A stretch of 14,828 nt of DNA. Source: Syntrophomonadaceae bacterium (GTDB lineage: Bacteria; Bacillota; Dethiobacteria; SKNC01). Every line of letters starts with the position of its first letter. Position 1 is the first letter of the stretch. The notes under the pieces were generated by a model. It did no database searches and had not been told where the DNA came from. It saw nothing but the letters and a program-made list of their open reading frames with translations. The stretch spans positions 1 through 14,828 of the forward strand of contig PWHX01000110.1 of the NCBI GenBank assembly GCA_003555415.1, read 5' to 3'. This document shows positions 1 through 8,255 of the stretch, piece by piece. The translations under genes and the position numbers were made by a program.

Positions 1-8
1 ATTTTAAC

Positions 9-14
9 TGTCAA
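9..14 (-). promoter_or_regulatory. Possible -35 box of a leftward promoter cut by the window edge
   Basis: A perfect TTGACA lies on the minus strand, just inside the left edge and downstream of the terminator at 93-123. Its -10 box would fall outside the window, so a second half cannot be checked. It could drive the next leftward gene; in related genomes valS is often followed by folC, but that gene is not visible here. A lone hexamer is weak evidence. Confidence 0.2.
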
Positions 15-92
15 GAAAGTAAATACAAAGTAATTTTAATGATCCTAAACCAGCTTTTATGATTATATGTATAGTTATATTTATTTATAGAT

Positions 93-123
93 GTAAAAAG
101 CGCCCTTTTCGGGCACTTTTTAC
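93..123 (-). terminator. Intrinsic terminator after the small membrane peptide gene
   Basis: The hairpin has GCCC/GGGC next to the loop, one imperfect pair at 101/115, then a G-C pair and an A5/T5 run flanked by GT/AC. Read on the minus strand the imperfect pair is a G-U wobble; on the plus strand it is a C-A mismatch. The RNA is therefore better formed leftward, and a U run follows the G-C stem. It closes the 159-290 gene and any readthrough from valS. Confidence 0.75.
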
Positions 124-158
124 AGGTGACAAAAATGCAAGTAATAATAAATATTCTT

Positions 159-290
159 TTAAGATTGATTACATCTTTCTTTTTCTTTATATGTCTTTTC
201 TTTACTCACAGAAGATTTATGTCCTTTATAAATATACACTCTTGCAACTAATATTAATGCTGCAAATAAAACCAAAACCAAAACTTGCAT
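159..290 (-). CDS. Small single-pass membrane peptide, 43 residues, function unknown
   Basis: The reading frame begins ATG CAA GTT at 290 and ends in TAA at 159. The N-terminal half (about residues 2-21) is almost wholly hydrophobic: MQVLVLVLFAALILVARV starts the protein. The rest is a hydrophilic tail rich in Lys, Glu and Ser (about residues 22-43) with one Cys near the end. The positive tail suggests a single helix with the C terminus in the cytoplasm. A GGGGG-containing ribosome binding site (300-304) lies 9 bases before the ATG. A promoter-like sequence lies at 337-366 and a terminator at 93-123, so the unit looks complete. It follows valS on the same strand with a 126-base gap. An overlapping ATG at 295 in another frame gives no membrane-like product. 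I do not recognise a family. It is too short for most gene callers, and expression is unproven. Confidence 0.55.
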   Translation of the reverse strand: MQVLVLVLFAALILVARVYIYKGHKSSVSKEKTYKEKERCNQS

Positions 291-336
291 CCATAATATC
301 CCCCTTTTAAATTTGGTGCTTCTTTATCTATTAATA

Positions 337-366
337 ATTTTACCATAAATAATATAGATTGGTCAA
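337..366 (-). promoter_or_regulatory. Sigma-A-like promoter for the small membrane peptide gene
   Basis: On the minus strand TTGACC (361-366) is separated by 18 bases from TAAAAT (337-342). The -10 is preceded by TGG, which gives an extended -10 (TGnTAAAAT). Each hexamer matches consensus at five of six positions. Transcription would start near 330, leaving about 40 bases before the ATG at 290. It sits between the valS stop and the small gene. Confidence 0.55.
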
Positions 367-416
367 GAACAAGACAACGCCTGGGAAAACAGATACTGCC
401 TATTTATCCAGGATAG

Positions 417-3071
417 TTAACCCATACTCGCCTTTTTTAACTCTTCTAACCGGGATTTAACTACTTCCAATTTTTCTTCATATTCTTCCAGTTTAACCTT
501 TTCCTGCTCCACCACTTCCAAAGGCGCTTTATCAATAAAGCCCTGATTAGAGAGCTTGCCGGAGGAGCGGGCCACTTCTTTTTCCAGGTTTTTGCATTCT
601 TTCTCCAGGCGAACAATTTCTTTTTGGAAATCTACCAGACCAAAGAGGGGTAAGTATATTTCAACTCCCCGGGCTATAGAGGTTAAGGCCTGCTCCGGCT
701 TTTCCCTTAGTTCGGAATCAATTATCAGTTCTTCTACGGAGGCCAGGTTATTTATATAGTTTTTCCCCTGTAATAATATTCGGGTTGCTGCTGCTTCCGT
801 AGGCTTTAATACTATCCTGCAGTACTGTCCGGGATGAAGGTTTATTTCACTTCTCAGGTTTCGAATTGCTTTAATAATCTCCATTAACAGGGACATTTCC
901 TTTTCTTCCTCCAGGAAGTCAAATTCTTTGCTCTCTTCAGGCCAGGATGATGTAATTAAAGCTTCCCCTTCATGGGGCAGGTGCTGCCATATTTCTTCGG
1001 TCAAAAAGGGCATAAAGGGATGTAAAAGCCGCATTACTCCATCTAAAACATGGCAGAGAACGGACTTAGCCCTCTTAACATTTTGTTCATCTTCCTGGTA
1101 AAGGTCCAGCTTGCTCAGTTCTATATACCAATCACAGAAATCTCCCCAAATAAAATCATATAAAACCCTGGCCGCATCCCCTAAAGCATATTGGTCCATA
1201 AGCCTGGTGGTTTCTTTAACCGTTTGGTTGTAACGATATAGTATCCATCGGTCGGCCAGGTTCAACTGGCCACTAAGGTCAATATCATCCGCTTTAAAAT
1301 CACCCAGATTCATCAAAACAAAGCGGGAAGCGTTCCATATCTTATTGGCAAAGTTACGGCTGGCCTCCACGTTTTCCTGACGCCACCTCTGATCATTACC
1401 CGGTGCCTGGCCGGTAATTAAAGTAAACCGAAGTGTATCGGCACCGTAATGATCTATAACCTCCAGGGGGTCTACCCCGTTACCTAAAGACTTGCTCATC
1501 TTTCTGCCCTGGGCATCCCTTACCAGCCCGTGGATATAAACATCTTTGAAAGGAACTTCCTGCATAAATTCTAAGGACATAAATATCATGCGGGCAACCC
1601 AGAAATAAATAATATCGTAACCCGTCACCAGCACATCCGTAGGGAAGAAGTGTTTCAGGTCAAAGGTTTCTTCCGGCCAGCCCAGAGTTGAAAAAGGCCA
1701 CAAAGCCGAACTAAACCATGTATCCAGCACATCCGGATCCTGCTGCAGGCCCTTGGACCCACAACCGGGGCATTCTTTTGGATCGGTCCGGGAAACTATT
1801 ACCTCCCCGCAGGAACAATCCCAGGCGGGTATCCGGTGCCCCCACCAGATTTGCCTGGATATGCACCAGTCCCTGATATTCTCCACCCAGTTTAAGTATA
1901 TTTTGGTAAATCGTGATGGAACAAACCTGGTCCTTTCATCTTTAACTTCTTTAATAGCAGGCCCGGCCAGGGGCTTCATCTTTACGAACCACTGCTTGGA
2001 AAGCAGAGGTTCGATAATAGAACTACAGCGCTGGCAGTGACCTATGGCATGATCGTGCCCTTCAACTTCAACTATTAGACCCTGTTCTTGCAAGTCCTGA
2101 AGCACCTTTTCCCGGCAATTAAACCTGTCCATGCCTGCGTACTTCCCTGCTTCAACCGTCATATCTCCCTTATTACCAATTATCACAACCTGTTCTAAAT
2201 TATGTCTGCGGCCGATTTCAAAATCATTGGGATCATGAGCAGGGGTAACTTTAACTGCCCCGCTTCCAAACTCCGGGTCAACAAAGCTATCAGCAATAAC
2301 AGGTATCTCCCGGTTTATCAAGGGCAAAATTACTGTCCTTCCTACCAGGTCTTTATATCTTTCATCTTCGGGGTGAACGGCTACCGCCGTATCCCCCAGC
2401 ATGGTTTCGGGCCTGGTGGTAGCTACTACAATATAACCTTCCCCCTCTGCAAAGGGGTACTTCATATGAGTAAGGGTCCCTTCTTCATCTTCATGTTCCA
2501 CCTCAATATCAGAAAGGGCTGTATGGCAACGGGTGCACCAGTTTATAATATAGTTCCCCCGATAAATAAATCCTTTCTCGTAGAGGCTTACGAAAACTTC
2601 CTTTACGGCCCTGGAGCAACCCTCGTCCATGGTGAATCTCTCTCTGGACCAGTCGCAGGACACTCCTAGTTTTTGCAGCTGGTTTACTATTCTCTGGTGA
2701 TATTCTTCCTTCCAGTCCCAGACCTTTTCCAGGAACTTTTCTCTGCCTAATTCATAACGGTTAACTCCTTCTTCTGCCAGGTGCTCCTCCACTTTTATCT
2801 GGGTAGCTATACCCGCATGGTCAGTTCCCGGAAGCCAGAGGGTATCATAGCCCTGCATGCGCTTCCAACGTATTAAAATATCCTGTAGGGTATTATCCAG
2901 TGCATGTCCCATATGAAGAGTACCTGTAACATTAGGAGGGGGTATGACTATGGTAAAGGTCTCCTTTTTAGGGTCACCTTTGGCACCAAAATAACCCCCC
3001 TTTAGCCAGAAATCATAACATCTATTTTCTACTTTTTGCGGTTCATAAACTTTAGGTATATTGGTATCCAT
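417..3071 (-). CDS. valS: Valine--tRNA ligase (ValRS)
   Basis: This class Ia aminoacyl-tRNA synthetase attaches valine to tRNA-Val in the cytoplasm. At 884 residues it has the normal full length. The ATP-binding HIGH motif appears as HMGH at 53-56 and the second signature as KMSKS at 524-528. The editing (CP1) domain, which hydrolyses mischarged Thr-tRNA, shows TTRPETMLGDTAV (218-230) and GAVKVTPAHDPNDF (271-284). Cysteine pairs at 179/182 and 346/349, and again at 419/421 and 434/437, look like zinc-binding knuckles. The C terminus (about 815-884) is a charged coiled coil, the usual tRNA-binding arm. The ATG at 3071 has AGGAG (3077-3081) five bases upstream. The gene has its own promoter (3128-3155), separated from engB by a terminator. 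No T-box leader is visible, although valS in this phylum is often T-box controlled. Confidence 0.98.
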   Translation of the reverse strand: MDTNIPKVYEPQKVENRCYDFWLKGGYFGAKGDPKKETFTIVIPPPNVTGTLHMGHALDNTLQDILIRWKRMQGYDTLWLPGTDHAGIATQIKVEEHLAEEGVNRYELGREKFLEKVWDWKEEYHQRIVNQLQKLGVSCDWSRERFTMDEGCSRAVKEVFVSLYEKGFIYRGNYIINWCTRCHTALSDIEVEHEDEEGTLTHMKYPFAEGEGYIVVATTRPETMLGDTAVAVHPEDERYKDLVGRTVILPLINREIPVIADSFVDPEFGSGAVKVTPAHDPNDFEIGRRHNLEQVVIIGNKGDMTVEAGKYAGMDRFNCREKVLQDLQEQGLIVEVEGHDHAIGHCQRCSSIIEPLLSKQWFVKMKPLAGPAIKEVKDERTRFVPSRFTKIYLNWVENIRDWCISRQIWWGHRIPAWDCSCGEVIVSRTDPKECPGCGSKGLQQDPDVLDTWFSSALWPFSTLGWPEETFDLKHFFPTDVLVTGYDIIYFWVARMIFMSLEFMQEVPFKDVYIHGLVRDAQGRKMSKSLGNGVDPLEVIDHYGADTLRFTLITGQAPGNDQRWRQENVEASRNFANKIWNASRFVLMNLGDFKADDIDLSGQLNLADRWILYRYNQTVKETTRLMDQYALGDAARVLYDFIWGDFCDWYIELSKLDLYQEDEQNVKRAKSVLCHVLDGVMRLLHPFMPFLTEEIWQHLPHEGEALITSSWPEESKEFDFLEEEKEMSLLMEIIKAIRNLRSEINLHPGQYCRIVLKPTEAAATRILLQGKNYINNLASVEELIIDSELREKPEQALTSIARGVEIYLPLFGLVDFQKEIVRLEKECKNLEKEVARSSGKLSNQGFIDKAPLEVVEQEKVKLEEYEEKLEVVKSRLEELKKASMG

Positions 3072-3127
3072 TTTATCTCCTCTACTCTACCTATTATGGC
3101 ATTTATAGCTATAATTTTACACTTAAT

Positions 3128-3155
3128 ATTATACTCTCAAAACAGTCGCTGTCAA
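3128..3155 (-). promoter_or_regulatory. Consensus sigma-A promoter of valS
   Basis: On the minus strand a perfect TTGACA (3150-3155) and a perfect TATAAT (3128-3133) are 16 bases apart. The predicted start is near 3121, giving a leader of about 50 bases that ends in the AGGAG before the valS ATG. The leader is too short for a T-box. Confidence 0.85.
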
Positions 3156-3230
3156 GTTAAAATCCAGATGTGTACTGCCTGTTCAGCAACATCTTATTCC
3201 CTTATTATGTCCCTTTTATTACCTTTTATC

Positions 3231-3266
3231 AAAAAAGATTAGCAAGGGTTTCCTTGCCAATCTTTT
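3231..3266 (-). terminator. Terminator of the lon-engB unit
   Basis: An outer AAAAGATT/AATCTTTT stem and inner GCAAGG/CCTTGC stem enclose a four-base loop. One imperfect pair at 3241/3258 is G-U on the minus strand and A-C on the plus strand. Six T residues end the minus-strand copy. It lies seven bases after the engB stop and shields valS from readthrough. Confidence 0.85.
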
Positions 3267-3272
3267 AATAGG

Positions 3273-3857
3273 TTATTTTAAGGATTCATTTAATTGCTTC
3301 CAGATTTCTTTTTTCCCCTCTTTGGTTTTTGCTGAGAAAGGGACAACCATATCTCCGGGTTCTATTTCCATTATTTCTTCTATCTTTTTTATGCTCTGTA
3401 TAGCTTTGCCCCGGGATAGTTTATCTTTTTTTGTAACTGCAATCACAGTATGAATCTGGTGAAATTTAAGCCAGTCATACATGAGTAAATCATCTTCAGT
3501 AGGTTCGTGCCGGATATCTAAAAGTAAAACTACTAACTTAAGCTGGGAACGATCCATAAGGTAACTTTCAATAAGCTGCCCCCACTTTTTTTTAAGGTCC
3601 TTTGAAACCTTGGCAAAACCATATCCGGGCAAGTCTACCAGATGAAATCCCTCGTTTATAATATAAAAATCTATAGTTTTAGTTTTGCCAGGTTGACCGC
3701 TAATGGGCGCAAGTTTTTTCCTGCCAATGAGAGCATTAATCAATGAAGACTTTCCAACATTTGAACGGCCGGCAAAGGCAACCTCAGGCAGTTCTCTGGA
3801 AGGGAACTGCCCCTGGTCAAATGCTTTCTTAACGAACTCTACTGATTTTACCTGCAT
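3273..3857 (-). CDS. engB: Ribosome biogenesis GTP-binding protein EngB (YsxC/YihA)
   Basis: This is an essential TRAFAC-class GTPase that helps assemble the large ribosomal subunit. Numbering from the chosen start, G1 is GRSNVGKSS (30-38), G2 the Thr at 59 in PGKTKT, G3 DLPG (75-78), G4 TKKD (142-145) and G5 SAK (175-177). The product has 194 residues, about the size of Bacillus YsxC (195). I chose the ATG at 3857 (MQVKSVEF) because family members begin at about this point and an AAGGAG lies upstream of it. The frame stays open to an ATG at 3893, adding 12 Lys-rich residues, but that start has no good ribosome binding site. The gene overlaps the end of lon by 29 bases from the chosen start (65 from the longer one), so the two are probably translationally coupled. 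A terminator follows directly. Confidence 0.95.
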   Translation of the reverse strand: MQVKSVEFVKKAFDQGQFPSRELPEVAFAGRSNVGKSSLINALIGRKKLAPISGQPGKTKTIDFYIINEGFHLVDLPGYGFAKVSKDLKKKWGQLIESYLMDRSQLKLVVLLLDIRHEPTEDDLLMYDWLKFHQIHTVIAVTKKDKLSRGKAIQSIKKIEEIMEIEPGDMVVPFSAKTKEGKKEIWKQLNESLK

Positions 3858-6189
3858 GTCTGGAATTTTCTCCTTCTTTTTCAACAAAAACATTATTTAA
3901 CACTTCATCCATGTGTTCTACCATGATAAAGTTTATCCTACGCCGTACATTCCCGGGAATCTCTGAAATATCCTTATTATTATCTGCGGGGATAATAATA
4001 TTCTTGATGCCTGCCCGGTGAGCCGCCAGGACCTTTTCTTTAACTCCTCCTACAGGCAAAACCCTGCCCCGTAGAGTTATCTCCCCGGTCATGGCTACAT
4101 CCTTTCTAACCAGCCGATTGCTTAATGCTGAAATTAAAGATACAGCCATGGTTATCCCGGCAGAAGGTCCATCTTTAGGAATAGCGCCCTCTGGGATGTG
4201 AACATGAATATCCGTGTTTTCATTAAAATCTTCAGGAATGTTCAACGCTCTGGCCCGGGAACGAATATAGCTAAGACCCGCCTGGGCAGACTCCTGCATT
4301 ACATCCCCCAGCTTACCCGTAAGGATTAATTTGCCCTTGCCCTTCATTAATGTTACTTCAATGCTTAGTATGTCACCGCCGGTTTCAGTCCAGGCCACTC
4401 CTGTAGCAACTCCTACTTCATCCTGTTTTTCCGCAGCACCATACCTGTAACGGGGAACACCCAAGAACTTATGCAGATTCTGAACATTTACCCCAACTTT
4501 CTTACCGGAATCCTGCACTATTTCCTTGGCTGTCTTACGACAAATACTGCCTATACTTCTTTCCAGGTTTCTTACTCCTGCTTCCCTGGTGTATTCCCTG
4601 ATAATTTTTCTTAAAGTGTTTTCTGAAATAATCAAGTTTTCTTCGGTTACACCGTTTTCCAAAAGCTGCTTGGGAGCCAAGTGCCTCTCTGCTATTTTTA
4701 CCTTTTCTTCTTCAGTATATCCGGATATATAAATAGTCTCCATTCTATCCAGAAGCGGCTTGGGAATAGTATGGTATGCATTAGCCGTGGTAATAAAAAG
4801 AACATTGGACAAATCAAAGGGAACTTCAATATAGTGATCGCTGAATTTATTATTCTGTTCCGGGTCTAAAACTTCCAGCAGAGCTGCCGACGGATCCCCC
4901 CTAAAGTCGGTAGCCATTTTATCTATTTCATCCATGAGGAAAACCGGGTTTTTTGACCCTGCCTCCTTCATAGCCTGTATTATCCTGCCCGGCATAGCAC
5001 CCACATAAGTCCTGCGGTGTCCCCTAATTTCGGCTTCGTCCCGAACTCCGCCCAAGGATATCCTGACAAATTCCCTTTCCAGTGCCCTGGCAACTGATTT
5101 AGCCAGAGAGGTCTTACCCACTCCAGGCGGTCCAACCAGGCAAAGAATGGGTCCTTTGAGCTTTTCAGCCAGCTGCCTCACTGCTAAAAACTCAATAATT
5201 CTTTCTTTAACCTTTTTAAGCCCGTAGTGGTCCTCATCAAGAATTACTTCAGCTTTTTTAATGTCTAACCTATCATCGGTTTCTTTATCCCAGGGCAGGG
5301 ACAAAATCCAATCAAGGTAGTTTCTTATAACCACACCTTCAGCTGCTGCCGGAGGCATTTTCTCCATCCTGTCAACTTCTTTAAGAGCTTTTTCTTCCAC
5401 TTCTTCAGGAAGCTCTATAGAATCAATTTTTTCTCTATATTCGTCTGCCTCAGCCGTCCGTTCATCTTTTTCCCCAAGTTCTTGTTGGATGGCTTTCATC
5501 TGCTCCCTTAAATAATACTCTTTTTGAGTCTTTTCCATTTGCTTGCGAACCCTGGCATTAATTTTTTTCTCCAGTTCTAATATTTCCATTTCATTGTTTA
5601 AAATTTCACTTAACTTCTCCAGCCGTTCCTTAGGTTTAGTGGCTTCAAGAATTTCCTGCTTTTGCGGCATCTTGAGAGTCAAATGGGAGGAAACCACATC
5701 AGATAACCTTCCAGGCTCTTCAATGGAAGAAACGTTAACCAGTGTTTCAGAAGGAACTTTTTTCCCCAATTTAATATACTGCTCAAACTGGTATAGCACA
5801 CTGCGCATTAAAGCTTCTACCTCTGAATTTTTGCTTTCATCTTCCTCTATTTCATCTACTTCAACCTTAAAATAAGGTTCTAACGAATCAAAATCCTTTA
5901 TGCTGGCCCGGGTCATACCTTCAACCAAAACTCTGATAGTGCCCCCGGGAAGCTTAAGGAGCTGCTTAACGTGTGCAATAGTCCCCAAGGTGTATATATC
6001 ATCGGGAGTTGGCTCTTCCACATTTGCATCCTTTTGGGCCACCAGTAGAATCTTGTTGTCTTCCACCATTGCCTGCTCCAAGGCACTTATTGAACGTTCT
6101 CGACCTACATCCAGGTGTAGCACCATGTTGGGAAACACCAGGATGCCCCTCAACGGCAGCAATGGTAGTATTTGTTTTTCTTCATCCAT
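3829..6189 (-). CDS. lon: ATP-dependent protease La (LonA)
   Basis: LonA is a cytoplasmic hexameric AAA+ serine protease that degrades misfolded and short-lived regulatory proteins. The 786 residues match the usual length (E. coli Lon, 784). The N-terminal substrate domain starts LPLLPLRGILVFP (8-20), and a charged helical region spans about 185-260. Walker A is GPPGVGKT (353-360) and Walker B ends in MDEID (419-423). The protease domain carries the Ser-Lys dyad: Ser676 in KDGPSAG and Lys719 in GGVKEK. The ATG at 6189 follows a GGGGGTGAAGGAG ribosome binding region. The 170 bases upstream are very AT rich; TATACT (6218-6223) is a possible -10 but has no good -35. I see no CIRCE or CtsR operator. 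The lonB terminator lies upstream, so lon starts a new unit, with engB overlapping its 3' end. Confidence 0.98.
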   Translation of the reverse strand: MDEEKQILPLLPLRGILVFPNMVLHLDVGRERSISALEQAMVEDNKILLVAQKDANVEEPTPDDIYTLGTIAHVKQLLKLPGGTIRVLVEGMTRASIKDFDSLEPYFKVEVDEIEEDESKNSEVEALMRSVLYQFEQYIKLGKKVPSETLVNVSSIEEPGRLSDVVSSHLTLKMPQKQEILEATKPKERLEKLSEILNNEMEILELEKKINARVRKQMEKTQKEYYLREQMKAIQQELGEKDERTAEADEYREKIDSIELPEEVEEKALKEVDRMEKMPPAAAEGVVIRNYLDWILSLPWDKETDDRLDIKKAEVILDEDHYGLKKVKERIIEFLAVRQLAEKLKGPILCLVGPPGVGKTSLAKSVARALEREFVRISLGGVRDEAEIRGHRRTYVGAMPGRIIQAMKEAGSKNPVFLMDEIDKMATDFRGDPSAALLEVLDPEQNNKFSDHYIEVPFDLSNVLFITTANAYHTIPKPLLDRMETIYISGYTEEEKVKIAERHLAPKQLLENGVTEENLIISENTLRKIIREYTREAGVRNLERSIGSICRKTAKEIVQDSGKKVGVNVQNLHKFLGVPRYRYGAAEKQDEVGVATGVAWTETGGDILSIEVTLMKGKGKLILTGKLGDVMQESAQAGLSYIRSRARALNIPEDFNENTDIHVHIPEGAIPKDGPSAGITMAVSLISALSNRLVRKDVAMTGEITLRGRVLPVGGVKEKVLAAHRAGIKNIIIPADNNKDISEIPGNVRRRINFIMVEHMDEVLNNVFVEKEGENSRHAGKISRVR

Positions 6190-6359
6190 TTCTCCTTCAC
6201 CCCCTGTAGTTTGTTTTAGTATATCATATAATATATATTTATTTAAATACTTTCCTTGAATACTCTACTTAAAAACTTATACGTCTTTATTAAAATTATA
6301 TTCTCTTAATCTTTGTTTTTTCCTTTTTTTTTGAACTTTCCTTTTTATAGAATCGAATT

Positions 6360-6401
6360 AAAAAAACAGCCCCTAAGTGCAATTTTGACACTTAGGGGCT
6401 G
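6360..6401 (-). terminator. Strong terminator after lonB
   Basis: A perfect 13-bp stem CAGCCCCTAAGTG (6367-6379) pairs with CACTTAGGGGCTG (6389-6401) around a nine-base loop. On the minus strand it is followed by seven T residues (6360-6366). It separates lonB from lon. Confidence 0.93.
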
Positions 6402-6428
6402 CCTTAAAAATAACTGATCAGATTAAAT

Positions 6429-8093
6429 TTAGCCGGCCGTTTGAAACTGTAGTTTCTTTTCATTACTTTTTTCTAAAGCCTGATCTAAAACCTCTTCTAA
6501 TTCTTTTACAGCTACAATTTCTATCCCTTCGTAGCCGGTAAATAAATTCTGCCAATTTTCTTCAGGTATTATTATTTTAGTCACTCCAGCCTGCTTAGCT
6601 GCCTGAATTTTAGTTGAAACTCCTCCTACAGGTTTTACCAAACCCCGGATGGAAACCTCCCCGGTCATAGCCACCGTATTTTTTACAGGAATCCCCTTTA
6701 TACAAGAGTAAATGGCTGTAGCAATGGCAACTCCTGCTGAAGGACCATCTATAGGAACGCCTCCAGGAAAATTAATATGGATATCATAATCCCTGGGGTC
6801 AACCTCAAGATATTTCCGTAGTATGGTTAGTACGTTTTCGACAGATCCTTTTACCATGCCCTTACGGCGAATAACTCTTTGGGAATTGCCCATCTCTTCT
6901 TCCTCCACAACTCCCGTTATGTTTATTTTACCTTGACCTGTCAAGGAAGGTATGGTAGCCACTTCAATTTCAATTATAGTACCCATACTGGGCCCGTATA
7001 CTGCCAGTCCGTTAACAAAACCTATCTGTGATTCAGAAGATATTTTTTTCTCCGGACGGGGAGAAATATGACTGCTGTTTAACACCCATTCAATATGTTC
7101 CGGGGTTATAAAATTGAGTTCCTCCCCCAGAGCAATGCCTGCAGCAATCTGGACAATATTTACAGCCTCTCTTCCGTTTTGGGCATAATGGCTTATAATA
7201 TCTACTGCGCCATCTTTTAGGTCAAACTCCATCTTTTCTGCTGCGTTATTGGCAATTATTTTTATTTCATCTGGAAGCAAACCCCGAAAGAAAATTTCTA
7301 TACACCTGGAGCGAAGGGCAGGAGGAATATGCTCCGGAGTCCTGGTAGTAGCCCCTACCAAACGAAAATCTGCCGGCAGCCCATTTTGGAATATTTCATG
7401 AATATGACTGGGAACATTGGGATCTTCAGAACTATAATAAGCGCTTTCCAGGTATACCTTTCTATCTTCCAATACCTTTAGAAGCTTATTCATCTGCATG
7501 GAATGTAGCTCAGCAATTTCATCTATAAACAAAATGCCACCGTGTGCCTTGGTTACAGCACCCGGTTTGGGCTGGGGTATCCCTGCTGCTCCCATAGGAC
7601 CAGCTCCCTGGTAGATAGGGTCGTGCACAGAGCCAATAAGGGGGTCAGCAATACCTCTTTCGTCAAAACGAGCTATGGTAGCATCCAGTTCAATAAACTT
7701 TGAAAAACTGTTAAAAGGAGAGCTATTATTGGCCTTGGCTTCTTCCAGTACAACCCGGGCAGCAGCAGTTTTTCCCACTCCCGGAGGCCCATATATTATT
7801 ATGTGCTGTGGGTTAGGACCACAGAGGGCTGCCTTTAAAGCCTTTAAGCCGTCTTCCTGTCCAATGATTTCTATAAAGTTTGCCGGTCTTGTTTTTTCCG
7901 ACAAAGGTTCACTTAGTGAAATTTCTTTCATGTAATTTAACTTATCCATTTCCTTTTTGGACTCTCTAACTACAGCACCTTTGTTATTCTGTTGAGACCG
8001 CAGCAAGTTCCAAAAATATAAACCAATAACTATAGCAAAGAATACTTGAATCATACCTATAATCCCAGTGATTCCGGCTGTGTTGTTGAACAC
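6429..8093 (-). CDS. lonB: Sporulation-associated ATP-dependent protease LonB
   Basis: LonB is a membrane-anchored Lon-family protease found mainly in spore-forming Firmicutes; in Bacillus subtilis it is made in the forespore. The 554-residue protein lacks the large LonA N-terminal domain. It begins with a hydrophobic helix (about 9-31) that should anchor it in the membrane. The AAA+ module has Walker A GPPGVGKT (102-109) and Walker B ILFIDE (187-192). The protease domain has Ser452 in IDGPSAG and Lys495 in GGVSTK, spaced 43 residues apart exactly as in LonA, so the enzyme should be active. The start is GTG at 8093, six bases after AAGGAGG. The gene lies between two terminators and so is its own unit, and a sigma-F-like promoter precedes it (8138-8167). 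It is paired with clpX and lon, as in many clostridia and bacilli. Confidence 0.95.
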   Translation of the reverse strand: MFNNTAGITGIIGMIQVFFAIVIGLYFWNLLRSQQNNKGAVVRESKKEMDKLNYMKEISLSEPLSEKTRPANFIEIIGQEDGLKALKAALCGPNPQHIIIYGPPGVGKTAAARVVLEEAKANNSSPFNSFSKFIELDATIARFDERGIADPLIGSVHDPIYQGAGPMGAAGIPQPKPGAVTKAHGGILFIDEIAELHSMQMNKLLKVLEDRKVYLESAYYSSEDPNVPSHIHEIFQNGLPADFRLVGATTRTPEHIPPALRSRCIEIFFRGLLPDEIKIIANNAAEKMEFDLKDGAVDIISHYAQNGREAVNIVQIAAGIALGEELNFITPEHIEWVLNSSHISPRPEKKISSESQIGFVNGLAVYGPSMGTIIEIEVATIPSLTGQGKINITGVVEEEEMGNSQRVIRRKGMVKGSVENVLTILRKYLEVDPRDYDIHINFPGGVPIDGPSAGVAIATAIYSCIKGIPVKNTVAMTGEVSIRGLVKPVGGVSTKIQAAKQAGVTKIIIPEENWQNLFTGYEGIEIVAVKELEEVLDQALEKSNEKKLQFQTAG

Positions 8094-8137
8094 GGTTATC
8101 CTCCTTCCCGTTATTACGAGAATATTTGAACAACCTT

Positions 8138-8167
8138 TATTATTCCCCTGACATGATTATAATATCC
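8138..8167 (-). promoter_or_regulatory. Candidate sigma-F (forespore) promoter of lonB
   Basis: On the minus strand GGATA (8163-8167) stands 15 bases before GGGAATAATA (8138-8147). The second element fits the sigma-F -10 pattern GGnnAnAnTR at every specified position, and the first fits GYATA at four of five. Transcription would begin about 8131, roughly 38 bases before the GTG. The stretch also holds a TATAAT (8156-8161), but nothing resembling TTGACA is 16-18 bases upstream of it. Sigma-F control of lonB is known in B. subtilis; here it is inferred. Confidence 0.5.
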
Positions 8168-8204
8168 AAAAAAGAACACCGTTCCTGATATGGAACGATG
8201 TTCT
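8168..8204 (-). terminator. Terminator of the tig-clpP-clpX unit
   Basis: AGAACA and CGTTCC (8173-8185) pair with GGAACG and TGTTCT (8192-8204) around a six-base loop. The one imperfect pair at 8179/8198 is G-U on the minus strand and C-A on the plus strand. Six T residues (8168-8173) end the minus-strand copy. It lies 51 bases after the clpX stop and abuts the lonB promoter candidate. Confidence 0.92.
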
Positions 8205-8255
8205 ATAAAAGCTAAAACAACATATGCTTTTACGTTATATAAAAAGGATTTCTTT

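Noticed and set aside
59..310. 83-residue plus-strand ORF
   Set aside because: It runs through a terminator and antisense to the better-supported small gene, has no ribosome binding site, and is low in complexity.
2202..2669. 155-residue plus-strand ORF inside valS
   Set aside because: It is antisense to a conserved part of valS and has no promoter, ribosome binding site or recognisable domain.
5543..6259. Plus-strand ORFs antisense to lon
   Set aside because: They mirror conserved lon codons and are rich in Ser and Leu, as expected for shadow frames.
8156..8161. TATAAT as a sigma-A -10 for lonB
   Set aside because: The hexamer is perfect but no -35-like sequence lies 16-18 bases upstream; that space is taken by the clpX terminator stem.
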